From: Geosiphon pyriformis
Lineage: Eukaryota; Glomeromycota; Glomeromycetes; Archaeosporales; Geosiphonaceae
Direction: 5' to 3'
Length of the DNA stretch: 64,000 bases
Assembly: GCA_016748015.1 (NCBI GenBank)
Contig: JAAOMT010000198.1
Span: forward strand, 300,894-364,893
Part shown: piece by piece, positions 11,252 to 22,492 of the stretch
Position numbering within the stretch: the first letter of the stretch is position 1
Layout: the number at the start of each line of letters is the position of its first letter
Position numbers and translations under genes: made by a program
The notes under the pieces: generated by a model
What the model was told of the DNA's origin: nothing
The model's input: only the letters and a program-made list of their open reading frames with translations
Databases searched by the model: none

Positions 11252-14200
11252 TCAGACTCTACTATGATATAGCTTAACAATACTCCTTACAAAATTGACA
11301 ACAACACCAACAGCTACTTTCTTGACTTCAAAAACCCCAACAGCCTCTGAGCACCAATTACTCATGACAAATCCCTTACACAAAACCAAATACAAGCCAA
11401 CATCTAAGGAACAATGACCAAGAAACTGCAGAACAGCAGAAGAGAATGAGACACAAGAACTTACCAAAAAAACCCAAGATGTAGTGGCTTTAGCAAGGAT
11501 CTCCTCTTGAACACCAGCATCTATAGCACAAGAAAACACATGATCGGGCAACTCCACCTTCTTACACAACAAGCACAGCACATCAGGATAACTTTTATTA
11601 TATAATCTTTTTCAAACAGCCATAAAGAGTTGATGGTGCACAGCCTTCATCAAATACAACTACAACACAGAAGACTTTCAGCTAGTAAATCCAGTAAGCA
11701 TGTGTGAATCAGGGTGCCATACTCTTGAGAGAGCACTTCAGTTTACACATTCGAACAAACTACTCTGAATTACATCACAGCCAGGCCCAGCCTCCCAACA
11801 TGCCTGGCACACAGATCTAAACAAATTCCTAACAAAATAGCAGGCATTGCCAGACACAACCATACTCTCAGTAATCAAAAGCCATTTCTGTATTCTAATG
11901 GGCAAAGAAAACTGAGAACATATAGCAATACCAGCAGTAGTGTCAGCTTTAATGTTGCCATAAACACCAGAATAATCTTTAACTTTAACCCAACTTATAC
12001 TCAAATTTTTTTCTCTAATCAAATTAAAAATGTAATGTCTTTCTACCCAGCACAGAACCTGGAAATCAGGCACCAGATAAGACAACTCAGAGACATATGT
12101 GTCAATGGCAGCTTGACTATCAAGATGTACTGTCATTGCACTAGAAGATGGAACACATTCCAATACCAAAGCAACAGCCTGCAATTTAGCCAAGATGGAA
12201 GATATCAAACCATGGATCTTAACACTAATACTATAGTTAATAGCAGAAAAATATGCAGCAGCACTACCAGCAACATTAGAAGAGCCAAAATCTTTCAGCA
12301 AACCATCTGTAAAAATCTCAAAAGGACCAGACTATAATTCGTGTAAATTACTATGCAAATCAGAAAACTCCTCAGAAGCCAAAATGTCCAAACCAGAAAA
12401 TTGATTGACTCTAGCCAGACCAGATGACAAAGCACCACCATCACACAAAAACCCAGATGTGAAATTGAACCAATGAGAAACAAGTCTTCTTGGATCGAGT
12501 CTTTTTCACTGGCAAAAAGTTTTCCAATTTATTACATGACCCTTTTTGTCAAGCAACTTGTCTCCAAAGGCAACACCAAACCACTTCAAAAAATGAACAG
12601 AACCAAAGTAAGAAGCACTTCTCAACACCAATGACATAGAAAAATTACCAGGATTATGAAAAGCACAAAGCAGATTATTTGCCAGAGACAGCTCATTACC
12701 CAAAAAAATCTTAACCACACCAGCCAAAAAATTGTTCACAGGACTAATATGTATCTTGACAGAAAATTGCAAGGAATTCAAAGGAGCCCAATTTAGAATC
12801 TGCAAATCCAAGAATCTATGATCAAACAAATGCCCTAAAATGCCCAAAGCATTAGAAAACATAACCACAGCAACCAATTTGCTCTCAGCCTGTATCTGCT
12901 TGAAAGATTTCAGGCCATACAATGAGGGATGATGCAAAGCTGCATCAGGGAAGTTATGAAGAAGACCAGCTTTAAGCTTAAGACCCTTCTTGACCAAGAC
13001 ATCCCACTTGTGGCACACATTTAAAGAAACAAAGCTGAATTGAGTACGGTAGTTGACAATGGGCTGTAAGACAGCTGACACTAAATATGAAAACTGCTTA
13101 TCTGTGATAGTCTTCCTGAGCACTACATTGGCAAAAAAACAAACATCCAAATGGGCCTTGACCAAATTAGGCCTAGACAAGCCCTTTGTTAACAAAAAAA
13201 TCCCCAAATATTTATGTGCTTTGCCTCTTTTGGCAATAGAAATTGGCTGCCCATTAATATTCAGAGAAGCAACTTTAACACTCTGATTAATAGGAATGGC
13301 CACAGTTTTTTCACTATTGATGGAAATATCATTAATCGAAAAGAAATTGCTAGCAATGTTCAAGGCATACTACATTAATGCCTGACAATCTCTGACCCAA
13401 ATAGTGTCATCAACAAATGCCCCAGCCACAAAAAAAGAAAACATCCTATCATCACTCTCAACTCTGCCCGATTTAGCCACAAACTTAGTATTAATCTGGT
13501 ACTCACATAGATGCTCATGCCTTTTAACTTCACACAATAGCAGATCATAAAAAATTCTCTAAAAAAAGGGTGAAAAAACCTCACCCTGATCCAAACCATC
13601 ATGTACTCTATAACCATTTGAGAGGCCAAAATTGGTCATTACCCTGTTAATTCTATCCTCATAGATACTGCCAAAAAACTTGATAAATCTGCCACACATC
13701 TTGATACACCGCAGGCTAGTCTTTAAGTGGTGCCAACCAACAAAATCATATACCTTATGCATATCTTGCAAAACCAACCAAAGTTCTTTATTTTTCTCAA
13801 GAGCATCTTCAACCACTGACCCAACAGCAAACACCAGAACTTGAGTAGAAGTACCCTTTAACACTAAAAAATTGTCACCATGGAGGACACTAAACTTGCT
13901 ACAAGCAAAAGAAATTTGATCAAAAAGAATCTTTCTGGCTGTTTTAATCAAAGCAATAGGGCAGGTATTCGTAAAAATTCTATCCCAATCATAAGGTTTA
14001 GGGATCATCAAAACCCATGCTCTTTTCCATAAGGCAGGCATCATACTAATAAAGAGACATTCATTCAACAGCACCAAAAAGCACTCCATCATACTTTTGC
14101 CATTATGTTTTCAAAGTTTATTCAGAATGCCAGACAAGCCAGTGGCTTTGCCATCAGGCAGACCACCAACAACTACAAACAACTTACTCATGCCAATTGC

Positions 14201-15764
14201 ATCCATCACACCAGAAAAAGCATTATCTCTAATATAGTCCAATGGTACATACTGGTGAGCCCAGAAATCAGACAGTGCAGAAGGCACCACACATTTCCTT
14301 GTCCAACCTTCCATGATCCTGTCAACATTCAATCTTATCCCATCTGGATCCAATACCAGCTCATCATCAACCACCAAGTGATCCAACACCACCTTCCAAA
14401 AGAGTCTATTCAAAACACTTCTGATCATACTGTTCTTGTCCAAACCAAACTTTTCCATGTATTTCTCAATAGCTGCTCTAATAGAAGCCTCCTGTGCCAA
14501 TTTCGATTCATACATTTTGAACTTTCTGTATCTTTTTCTTATAGTTGACAAATATTTAAGAATGTCCATTATTTTATGATCAGCATAAACCATGTTCCTT
14601 AACACAAGAGTCTTATCAGCATCCAAAGTTGACCATTTTTTAACAAAGCAATCAAACCTGAAAGCGTCACCAGATTCCAATCTCTTGACAATCTTGGCAA
14701 CCAACAATTCCAGTTCCAAAAATTTAGAAGACTGCTTATTTCTTGAACATTGAAAATTACTGAACCAAAGCCTAGAAAAGATTTCATCTGCAGAATCCAC
14801 CAATGCTCCTTCCAGTAGTGATCACATAGCATCTAAATTATGACCTGCAGTTGTGGCAAGAAACCTATCTTTTATCATCAAAATCCTGACAGAGAAGCAG
14901 TCTCTAAAGTGAGACCACTCAGCACTGTCTGCATCTTTGATTTTGAACTTTCAACAATTCTTGTTAGCTTGTTTGTGCAAACCATTTAATTGAACATCCA
15001 GGAGCCCATCCAGACTAACTGATACCACCACAGTATTGTGATTTGTATCAAAAAAATCAGAAACAAAACTGACCCAATGTTTTGCAACAGCGGAAAATAG
15101 ACTTTCACTAATAAAAATGTAATCAATAGTTCTCTCAGCATCTCTTGAATTGCATCATGTAAGAGCCTTAATCAAATAATAGCCATTAAACAAATTAACT
15201 AGACCCAGACTTGAGCAGAATTTGAAACTCGCACTTCTTCCAGATCTGCTCTCATTAAAATCCCCACCTAAGACCATGAAAGTACTGGTGTTAACAGCCT
15301 TTGCAATGATAGAGTTAACCTCAGGTGCTTGCCCAAAATGGACGCCAGCAGAAACACCAGCATACAAACTGAGAACAGACACCGAGAGCTTGCCCTTAAA
15401 CAGAAGACACACCAAAATAATCCAACCAAGAACTACTTTAACCTTAGAAACATGACAAGCCAAAGAATTGTTTATGACAACAGTAACATCAGCACTAAGA
15501 TGCCCAACATCCAAACCAGAAGTAAAAATCTGAACTCCATCATATTTATCCTTGATTCAAAGTCCAGAGGAAGATCTTAACTTTGTTTTGGTAATAAAAG
15601 AAACCGTATTCCCAAAACTTATATGCCAGCAAACAACATCCACTTGCTTTGCAGGAACATTGATATCCCTAACATTGCATGTAGCTATTTTTCAAAGCAA
15701 ATCACTCATAGGAATGAAAAAAGTAATAAGGAGCCAGAACCAGAACACAAATAATCCAATCTGT
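11252..15764 (-). pseudogene. LINE A ORF2 (endonuclease, RT, RNase H), broken
   Basis: Endonuclease signatures: GGDFNE (about 15255), ERTIDYIFIS (about 15125) and DTNH (about 15045), the EEP-fold pattern that nicks target DNA. Reverse transcriptase: LVLQDMHKVYDFVGWHH (motif A region, about 13770), GLDQGEVFSP (about 13580) and FVDDT at 13406-13417 (catalytic DD). RNase H: IFTDG (about 12310), a Leu-rich helix, then HLDSQ (about 12120) and GNIKADT (about 11950). C-terminal zinc pattern C-x2-C-x7-H-x4-C, seen as CLLCKKVELPDHVFSC (about 11530-11577). Several stops and frame changes separate the pieces, so no functional polyprotein is possible. Homologous block by block to LINE B. Confidence 0.8.
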
Positions 15765-17768
15765 TTATGCTGAACTAATTGAAGCTTCCAAAAATGTCAT
15801 CTTTGACTCCAATCCACCCATCTTGGTGGTTAGAATCTTGGAGCTACTCAAACTGAAACCAGAAGTATCATCAACAACAGCAAAAAAAGGGAGAGCAGAA
15901 GGCTCTGGTGCATCATCCAAAATCATATTCGAGATAACTTTTGGAGCCAAAATTGTAGAAACAGCCAAAAAAAGTTTACAAAAAACAGATAGCAATGGCA
16001 CTAGTTCTACAAAGCTCAACTTTCTCACAATATTAGAAACCTGATTGGTTAAAAGCTCCAAAGACCATTCCAAAGATGCCAAGCAATTAAACAAACTAGA
16101 GACACCATGCAGATTGGCACTGCTAAAAGAGGACCAAACACCAATAGAAGGTTTAACATCAGGAAACAGACCAGCACTTAAAGGAGATGAGGAACCCAAA
16201 AGAGAAGAGGAACCACCCACAACTTGAGCCCAAGTTTTGTCACTAAAAGAAACCAGGCAAATAATAGACACCTGTTTTCTTTTATAAATGTTGGCCAGGC
16301 AAATCTGATCCTGATCAGTTACTACCTACTTCTCACAAATTCCAGAATCCCCACCAACCAAACACACGTCAAATATATGACCAAATTGTTTACATTTGGT
16401 GCAACAAGCCAGAAAAAGACCAGTCCAGTACAAATTTACACCCTTATAAACTGGAATAGAACCAATAGCAGCCAATTTGGATGTCTTATTCTCAAAACAG
16501 ACTACTGCACATCTATTACGTACATAAGAACTAGGATTGTGACCAATAAAACAGGTCTTTCCATCATATGATTCAAGTAAACCAGGCAAATTGTAAGCAG
16601 TAATACCAATTGGTAAAGTATAGAACAAAGCCCTATGCTAATCCCTAAATATCCAAGATTGTTTATCCTCTATTGCCAAAACAACTCGCACAAAATCTTT
16701 TCCCATGAAAACCAACCACTTAGAAACAACTGAATTAACTACTTCAGATGATTTATATTTGACCAAAGCTTTTTGCCACAGATCAATTAATTGCATCTTG
16801 ATTGATACAATCTTTCCAAACTTAGAGAAAACAGATTCCACAGCTAATTTGGAAAGATCAACCAGAATCTCCTTAACAACAATTACCCAATTTATATGTT
16901 TGTTTACCTGTCTAACATCATTATTTACCACAATTTTCTTATGAATTGCCAATTCCCTAGCCTTTTTTAGACTCAATTCAGACATGAAAGATGATCTGAT
17001 AATCCCAGAAAATTTTGAGGGAGTTAATGCTCCCCCAAAACCATTAATTTGATAAAAAATTTTTTTCACTGCCATTAATTTATTACCATTAGTCTTTTCA
17101 GGCACAGCAGCCAAATCCACATCTAAAGCAAACAATCTAATTGGCTCAAAGCTATGACTTTCCGAAACACGTAAGTTGGCTGATAGCAGCCAATTGGACC
17201 CAGCAAACTTAGGCTTAGGAAGCACCAACTCAGTGTCATTGTTACTCAAGTTTCTGAAGGAAGGTGTTTTTGGCAGCGGTCTCAAAACATAGGTTTTTAT
17301 TTGTGTTTTTCTAGACATTATATCATCTACCATGTTGTCAGTTTCAGAAGCATTGGAATCCACATAACTTGTCTCTTCAGCCACCATGTTGTTTATGTTC
17401 TTAATATCAGACATCCCACTAATGCTGGCATCTTTACTCTTAACCTTGCTGTCCCAAGACACCTTGCATTCACCACAGTCCATTTGCAAAACGTTTTCAG
17501 GGATAAATCCAGCTGATGAGTCTACTACAATTCCAGTAGCAATGAGTTTTTTTGATTTTTTGTACGAAGGATCCCGAGCATAAACACTTTCAACTCGTGC
17601 TTTTTTTTTAGACCCAGACCAGAATCTTAGCCCAGCCAAACCAGTACCAGAACCACCAGCAAAAGAGCCAACTAGTTCTATCACAACAAAATAGGGTACG
17701 TTAAAAGAAATAACTAAAGATAATAAGGAGGAAGGGAAAAGAAAAAAGCTAAATCTTTGGCAATACAA
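15765..17768 (-). pseudogene. LINE A ORF1 (RNA-binding protein), broken
   Basis: Two same-frame pieces, 17768-16638 and 16628-16326, are separated by a single stop; a third piece runs 16271-15765. The first piece has a low-complexity N-terminus, then an RRM-like stretch around VKEILVDLSKLAVESVFSKF and KIVSIKMQLIDLWQKALVKY. The second ends in a CCHC knuckle, C-x2-C-x4-H-x4-C, seen as CTKCKQFGHIFDVC (about 16390). The third has a heptad-like, probably coiled-coil segment (SLEWSLELLTNQVSNIVRKL). In this class ORF1 binds element RNA and chaperones it. The first Met is not certain. Confidence 0.7.
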
Positions 17769-17807
17769 ATGTTCTTATCATGGTCAGAGGATTGACAAGA
17801 GAAAAAA

Positions 17808-19475
17808 GGCTTTTTTAAGATTGTTTTTTAGTTTATGTATAATTTTATTAATATAAAATTAATGTTTAAAAACAATATAAAGCTGTTTTATATAAAATTT
17901 GGCTTTTAAGTTTTTTTAAATACTGTTTTTTAAATTGAATTTGCCAATTTTATTTACTTTTTTATTTTTAAGATTGCAAGTTTTTGGTAATTTTTAAATT
18001 TATATTTTTTGTTAATATTAAAAATATTTTAGTAAAGTTTTTTAAATTATATTAAAATATATTAATATTTAACAATATGCTATTATTTGTTTTGAATTTT
18101 TTAATATAGCTATAATTGTTTTTAATTTTTAATTAATTTTAATAATAAAAAACAGTATTAAATTTTTTTTTGCTAATTAAAAAAAATTATTAATGTTTAA
18201 AACCAATTAATTAATTTTTTTCTAAATATATAGTTTTAAGATTAGTAAACTGGTTTTTCAAATTTATAAACACTTTTATTTTATTTTTTAATTTTTTAAT
18301 TTTTCTTAATAATTATAATTTACAATTATTATTTTTGGTTTTCAAAAAAATCTGAATATTATAATTATTAAAATTAGTATTTTAAAAAAATTTTTTAATT
18401 GTTGATATTGTTTTAAATATTAAAATTTAAATTATTTGGCTGCAGATTATAAAGTATTTTTATTCTTTCTTTTAAAGTTTTTATTTAAGTTTGTAATTAG
18501 TTTTAAGAATTTTAAACTTTGTTTTATTAATATTAAGTTTTATGTTAAAATTTCTGTTTTATTGGTTTTTTTATTGTTGTTTCTTTAATCATTTTTACTA
18601 TTGTATTGTTATTTATTCTATAATTGGTTTTAAGTTAGCTTTTTTGAAATTTAAGTTGACTGTATTGAATTTATTAACTAAATTTTTTGTTAAATTTATT
18701 AATACTTTGGTTGTTTTTGTTATTAAATTACTTAATGCTTTTTTTGTTTTACATATTAGGTTAAATAAAATGTATATTATAATTCAGAAAAATATTGTTG
18801 TATTTAAAAGTAATATAAACAAGTTATATATAAATATTAATGTACTTAAAATAAAACATAAAGCTAAAAATAATAAAATATAGGTATTTTTGATAATATA
18901 ATTAATAAAAAAATATTTGCTTAGATAATAGCTTTTTGGAAGCTTTAGATTCATGAAATTAAATTGAATGCAGATAATACTGCCAAGTGGATAAGTGAAT
19001 TGGTTAGAAATAGTTGTATTTTGGTTGTTTATATGCACAAAATATCTTTTTAAAATAGGGTTTTCTCTTTAAATTTAGGATACTTAGTTTGTTGCATTGT
19101 ATTAAGTAGTGATTGGACTTTGCACGTTAAATAAAAATAAAATTTAGAATTACTAGTGTTTTTCCAGTTTTTTCTTAGCATATTTGATATTTTAAATTTG
19201 GTTAATTTATAATAAACATTAAAATTTTTATAATGGCTTTTATTAAATAACAAATACAATAATTTTTAAATTGGCTGAAACTGTTTTTCGACCAAATATA
19301 TAACATTTTCACACTTAATAAAGTAACTCTATTAGTTGGATCTACACGTGAGAAATATGTTAAAATTTAAAGTTAATTTGAACAGTCTATGCATTGAAGT
19401 ATCGTTATTTTGCCTTCACATAATCTTTTCAATTCTTCACTTAACACCATCCTCATTCCCCCTTTAGGTATAATA
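17808..19475. other. AT-rich spacer with a decayed ORF1-like fragment
   Basis: Extremely AT-rich until about 19.3 kb. The stretch 18542-18883 is open on the plus strand and resembles 27550-27910 at the protein level (shared LKFLF, then AFLKF against TFLKF with equally spaced hydrophobics), so both are probably remains of one element. From about 19.3 kb composition rises toward gene level; this part should contain the promoter of the SNARE gene, though no specific element was recognised. Confidence 0.5.
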
Positions 19476-20528
19476 ATGTCAAAGAGCTCTCGACTCAATT
19501 TATTAGCTGATAACACATTAGTTACCGTTTTAGAGCGTAATAGATGCAAAAATGAGAACATTGACCATGTATCACACGAAATTACAATAAGTAAAAATTT
19601 ACAAAAACTAAAAAGTGGTATTAATGAACTTGAACAAGAGTTGTCTTTAGCGGAACAATCGGGAAGTTTGTAAGTTGTTCGTTTAAAAAATTCTATCAGG
19701 AAACTCAAATTCCTCATCTTTACGTTGCTTAAGATCTTAGAACGCTGTAATTTAAATATTCTTGGCAATCACTCGATTTGATAGAAATTCCAATGAGCTC
19801 AAACAAAAAGAAGACACTTTGATCAAAATTACAAAGCAAGTGGAAAAACTTGAGGCTCTAATGGGTGAAAGCAACGATATTTCTGCACGGTAACACGGTT
19901 TAAACTTCCTTTAATTCATCCGTCTAAATTTCATCCGAGATTTTACAAGCGTCTTTGGAATTCAGGCAACTCATTTTAGGTTTAAGTACAACGGTCGAAT
20001 CGTCGTCAACGGAATCGAAAAAGAAGCGTGTAAGGTTCACAGATCCAGTGACAGAACTGAATGTTATTGATGATCATCAGGTCCTGCAGCTTCAACAACA
20101 GATTATGAACGGTAAAAGGATTCGATATGCTCCGCGAAAATATTATATTTAATAATAAATTCTTATTCATAAATTAGATCAAGATGAGGATTTAGATCGA
20201 TTGGATGAGTCTATTGGACGGCAAAGAGAGCTTGGGATATTGATTGGTGATGAGTTGAATTATCATATTGAATTATTAGAGGAGACCGAGAATGCTGTAG
20301 ATTCCACTGATTCAAGACTAGCCAGTGCGAGAAGAAGATTGAATCGTGTTTCCAAGCAAGCCAAGGAAAAAAGTATTTATTTAAATTTCAACTTTTGAGG
20401 ACATCTTGATTTGTTGATTTTTGACTTTCACGGTAATTCTATTTTGCAAAAATCTTTCTACAGGCTCTTTCTGGATAATTTTAGGTCTCATTTTAATTCT
20501 ATTCCTATTGATTGCCGTGGTTCGGTAG
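19476..20528 (+). CDS. Syntaxin-8-like Qc-SNARE, five exons
   Basis: Exons 19476-19669, 19785-19889, 19966-20111, 20178-20372 and 20464-20528 join in phase to 234 aa; all introns are GT-AG (66-115 bp). It should act in fusion of endosomal and vacuolar/late Golgi membranes as the Qc helix of a SNARE bundle. Residues 1-90 are helical with coiled-coil heptads. A basic KKKRVRF stretch follows. The SNARE motif spans about 150-210 and the tail anchor is the last 20 residues (FWIILGLILILFLLIAVV), ending in Arg, with almost nothing luminal. The gapless match to human syntaxin 8 runs from IGDEL to STDSRL. It places His178 (CAT, 20264-20266) at the ionic zero layer, where Qc-SNAREs have Gln. Start: the first ATG giving a SNARE-type N-terminus. 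The assignment to syntaxin 8 rather than another Qc-SNARE rests on the SNARE motif. Confidence 0.85.
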
Positions 20529-20837
20529 AACAAGTCGCTATTCCTAATGTAATAATTTTTTAGACTTCAGAGTTTAGAAGGGACTCATCGGATATAGAGT
20601 TTTTATAGGTGGACAACACCTGTTATTAAAATTGATTGAATTTGTAGAATAGCATTAATTTAAATGTGAAACCTAGATAAATTAGGTTTAACAGGCGATC
20701 CAGCCTAAAATAAACACCTATTAAATTTTCAAATCAAAAGCCAATCCTTCCAATATTCCCAAAAAGGTCGTAGCTCGTGGCTGGAAATTCTCAAAAGGCT
20801 ATTTGCAAGCGCCAAGGGTTTCTTTTTCAAGCAATTC

Positions 20838-22389
20838 ATGGGGCTATTTACCCAGGATCACCAAAAAGCGTTTTCTTCCGTAAACTGGATCATTTTGAAT
20901 ACTGTCAATGAAAAAAGTTCAAACTTAACTAATTCGGGGTCTGAAAGAACCCCAGCTTATATTCAATATTTCGTCAAAGCAATATTTGCTCAAGACAGAT
21001 ACTTTTGCTTAATAACTGACTTACGATATGTCTGGTTTGAGGAATTGGTAGGAGATGAGATCATTCAACGGTGTCAAGTATGTTACAAAATTCTATTATT
21101 TTAAGTTGTTTGATATATCGCAGAAGATAATAAGTCATGACATCATATATTGAACAGGAAACTGAATCTGGTCTAGATATCCAAGATTTGGCTACAGTGC
21201 TTACTTCCCTATCAGGTTTTCTGAAGAGTGTTCTTAATATCAAGCATGTAGTGCGAAGAAAAAATGATGACGTAAATGCACTGTGTTCGGCTACAATTGA
21301 TTATTTGACTAATCTTCTTGTGCAAGTTTCTCATATTTAAAATTATTTTCTGGCAAATAGCTAACACTTCACTCAACGCGATATCTCAGTTGGGGTGAAT
21401 TATATTGGAAATTCCAGTGTCGATTAATTCCTATAAAGGGTATCTTTGATGATGGCGATGAAGAGGATTACTTAGATGGCGCGTCAATATTATACAACCA
21501 TTTTATTTTACCAAACCGAATTTTGGTGGCTGCGTTCAGTGAACAAATCAAAGTGTTGAATAATAAGCTGGAAGAGAGCGAAGAAGAATTGAAGGAATCG
21601 ACACGTCAAATCGAATTTTTGAAGGCACAAAAAAATGATGGCAAAGCCGAAAAAAGCTTAAATTCCAGTATGCATTATTTCGATCTATTGGATATTATTT
21701 TCTATCATATAAGATTTTCATTTTAATTTTATTAAAAGAAAAAAAGAAGCAACCTCAATTTAATACTTTTACGGAAATTGAAAGGGTGAGTTAAGCTCTT
21801 TTCAGAATTTTAAGTAAGGAAAAAATAACCAATATTCTGTTAACCTAGAGAATACAAAACCTGGATATCTTGAAAGGAGGAGATATTTCAGATGAGCTTT
21901 ATGTGTCAACGTTATTCGTTAAGGCAACCCAACGCGTAGTCGAAGAAGTTGTAACTCACCAGCAAATCAATAGGAAAATTTCTCTTAAATCTGAAATTGT
22001 CCATCCTCCTTTAAAGACGGATAATGAACCGTCTAATTTTGGAGAGGAGTCTTCATTCGTCGATAACATTTCAGAAAACCATAAGGAATCTTTGAACATG
22101 TTACCAACTTTACCAGAAAACAATGCTTCATCGCATGCGGATTATTCTCTTCCTAACTCGACATCACCCATTTATAATAGTACAACCTCTTCGGAAAAAC
22201 CAACGATACAACTGGTAAGATCTAAAAAGTGTACAAATTAATTTCATCAGACTTCACAAAATCATTTAACTTGATCATTAGTTAGAAGAAAACGCCACTG
22301 CAGCGAAAACAAGTGAAAAGGAAAGGCGCCAATTTTTGGAAAATATTAAAGAGGGTCCTTCAAAAAAGCGAAGAAAGAAAAAACTTTGA
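20838..22389 (+). CDS. XLF/NHEJ1-like non-homologous end-joining factor, six exons
   Basis: Exons 20838-21077, 21158-21325, 21361-21667, 21739-21785, 21849-22214 and 22282-22389 give 411 aa. XLF (Nej1 in yeast) forms filaments with XRCC4 and stimulates DNA ligase IV at double-strand breaks in the nucleus. The head domain matches the family: an early Trp, then FCLITDLRYVWFEEL (about 58-72), which lines up with the human SDLQQVWHEQ strand, and LYWKFQCRL (about 150), matching FYWNFHC. A coiled coil follows from about 195 to 230 (SEQIKVLNNKLEESEEELKE). A long polar tail ends in PSKKRRKKKL, like the basic Ku-binding C-terminus of XLF. Intron 2 is only 35 bp with donor GTTTCT, the least certain junction. 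The stop is 103 bp from that of the converging uL15m gene. The N-terminus starts at the ATG opening the conserved exon. Confidence 0.8.
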
Positions 22390-22492
22390 AAAAAATGGAG
22401 CCATTTCGATAGCTTGCTTTTCAACAGACTATTCAAACCAGTGAATCAATTATAGGAGAGCATAATCTCCCTTATTTTTAGCAATTCTGCTC
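22390..22492. other. Convergent intergenic region
   Basis: 103 bp between two converging stop codons. It contains a short inverted repeat GGAGA-GCATAA-TCTCC near 22456 followed by a T-rich stretch. Both 3' UTRs must overlap here. Confidence 0.5.

Larger units (their letters stand above)
10886..17807 (-). mobile_element. LINE A, near full-length non-LTR retrotransposon
   Basis: A 6.9-kb element on the minus strand with an A-rich 3' tail (T-rich on the plus strand, about 10886-10912). The direct repeat GGCTTTTTT flanks it at 10877-10885 and 17808-17816, as expected for target-primed insertion. In order it encodes an ORF1 with an RRM-like region and CCHC knuckle, then an ORF2 with apurinic-type endonuclease, reverse transcriptase, RNase H and a C-terminal CCHC. 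Its base composition is much closer to that of genes than to its surroundings, so it is a fairly recent insertion, but stops break both ORFs. LINE B has the same length and plan. An RNase H after the RT fits the I/Tad side of the LINE tree. Confidence 0.85.

Noticed and set aside
12035-17583. Plus-strand open frames across LINE A
   Set aside because: They are antisense to recognisable endonuclease, RT and RNase H sequence and have no domain of their own.
19373-19768. Minus-strand open frame over the first SNARE exons
   Set aside because: Antisense to exon 1 and intron 1 of the SNARE gene, with no recognisable domain.
22286-22440. Alternative last exon of the XLF-like gene starting at 22286
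   Set aside because: It also stays open, but ends without the short basic C-terminus expected for XLF; acceptor at 22281 gives PSKKRRKKKL.
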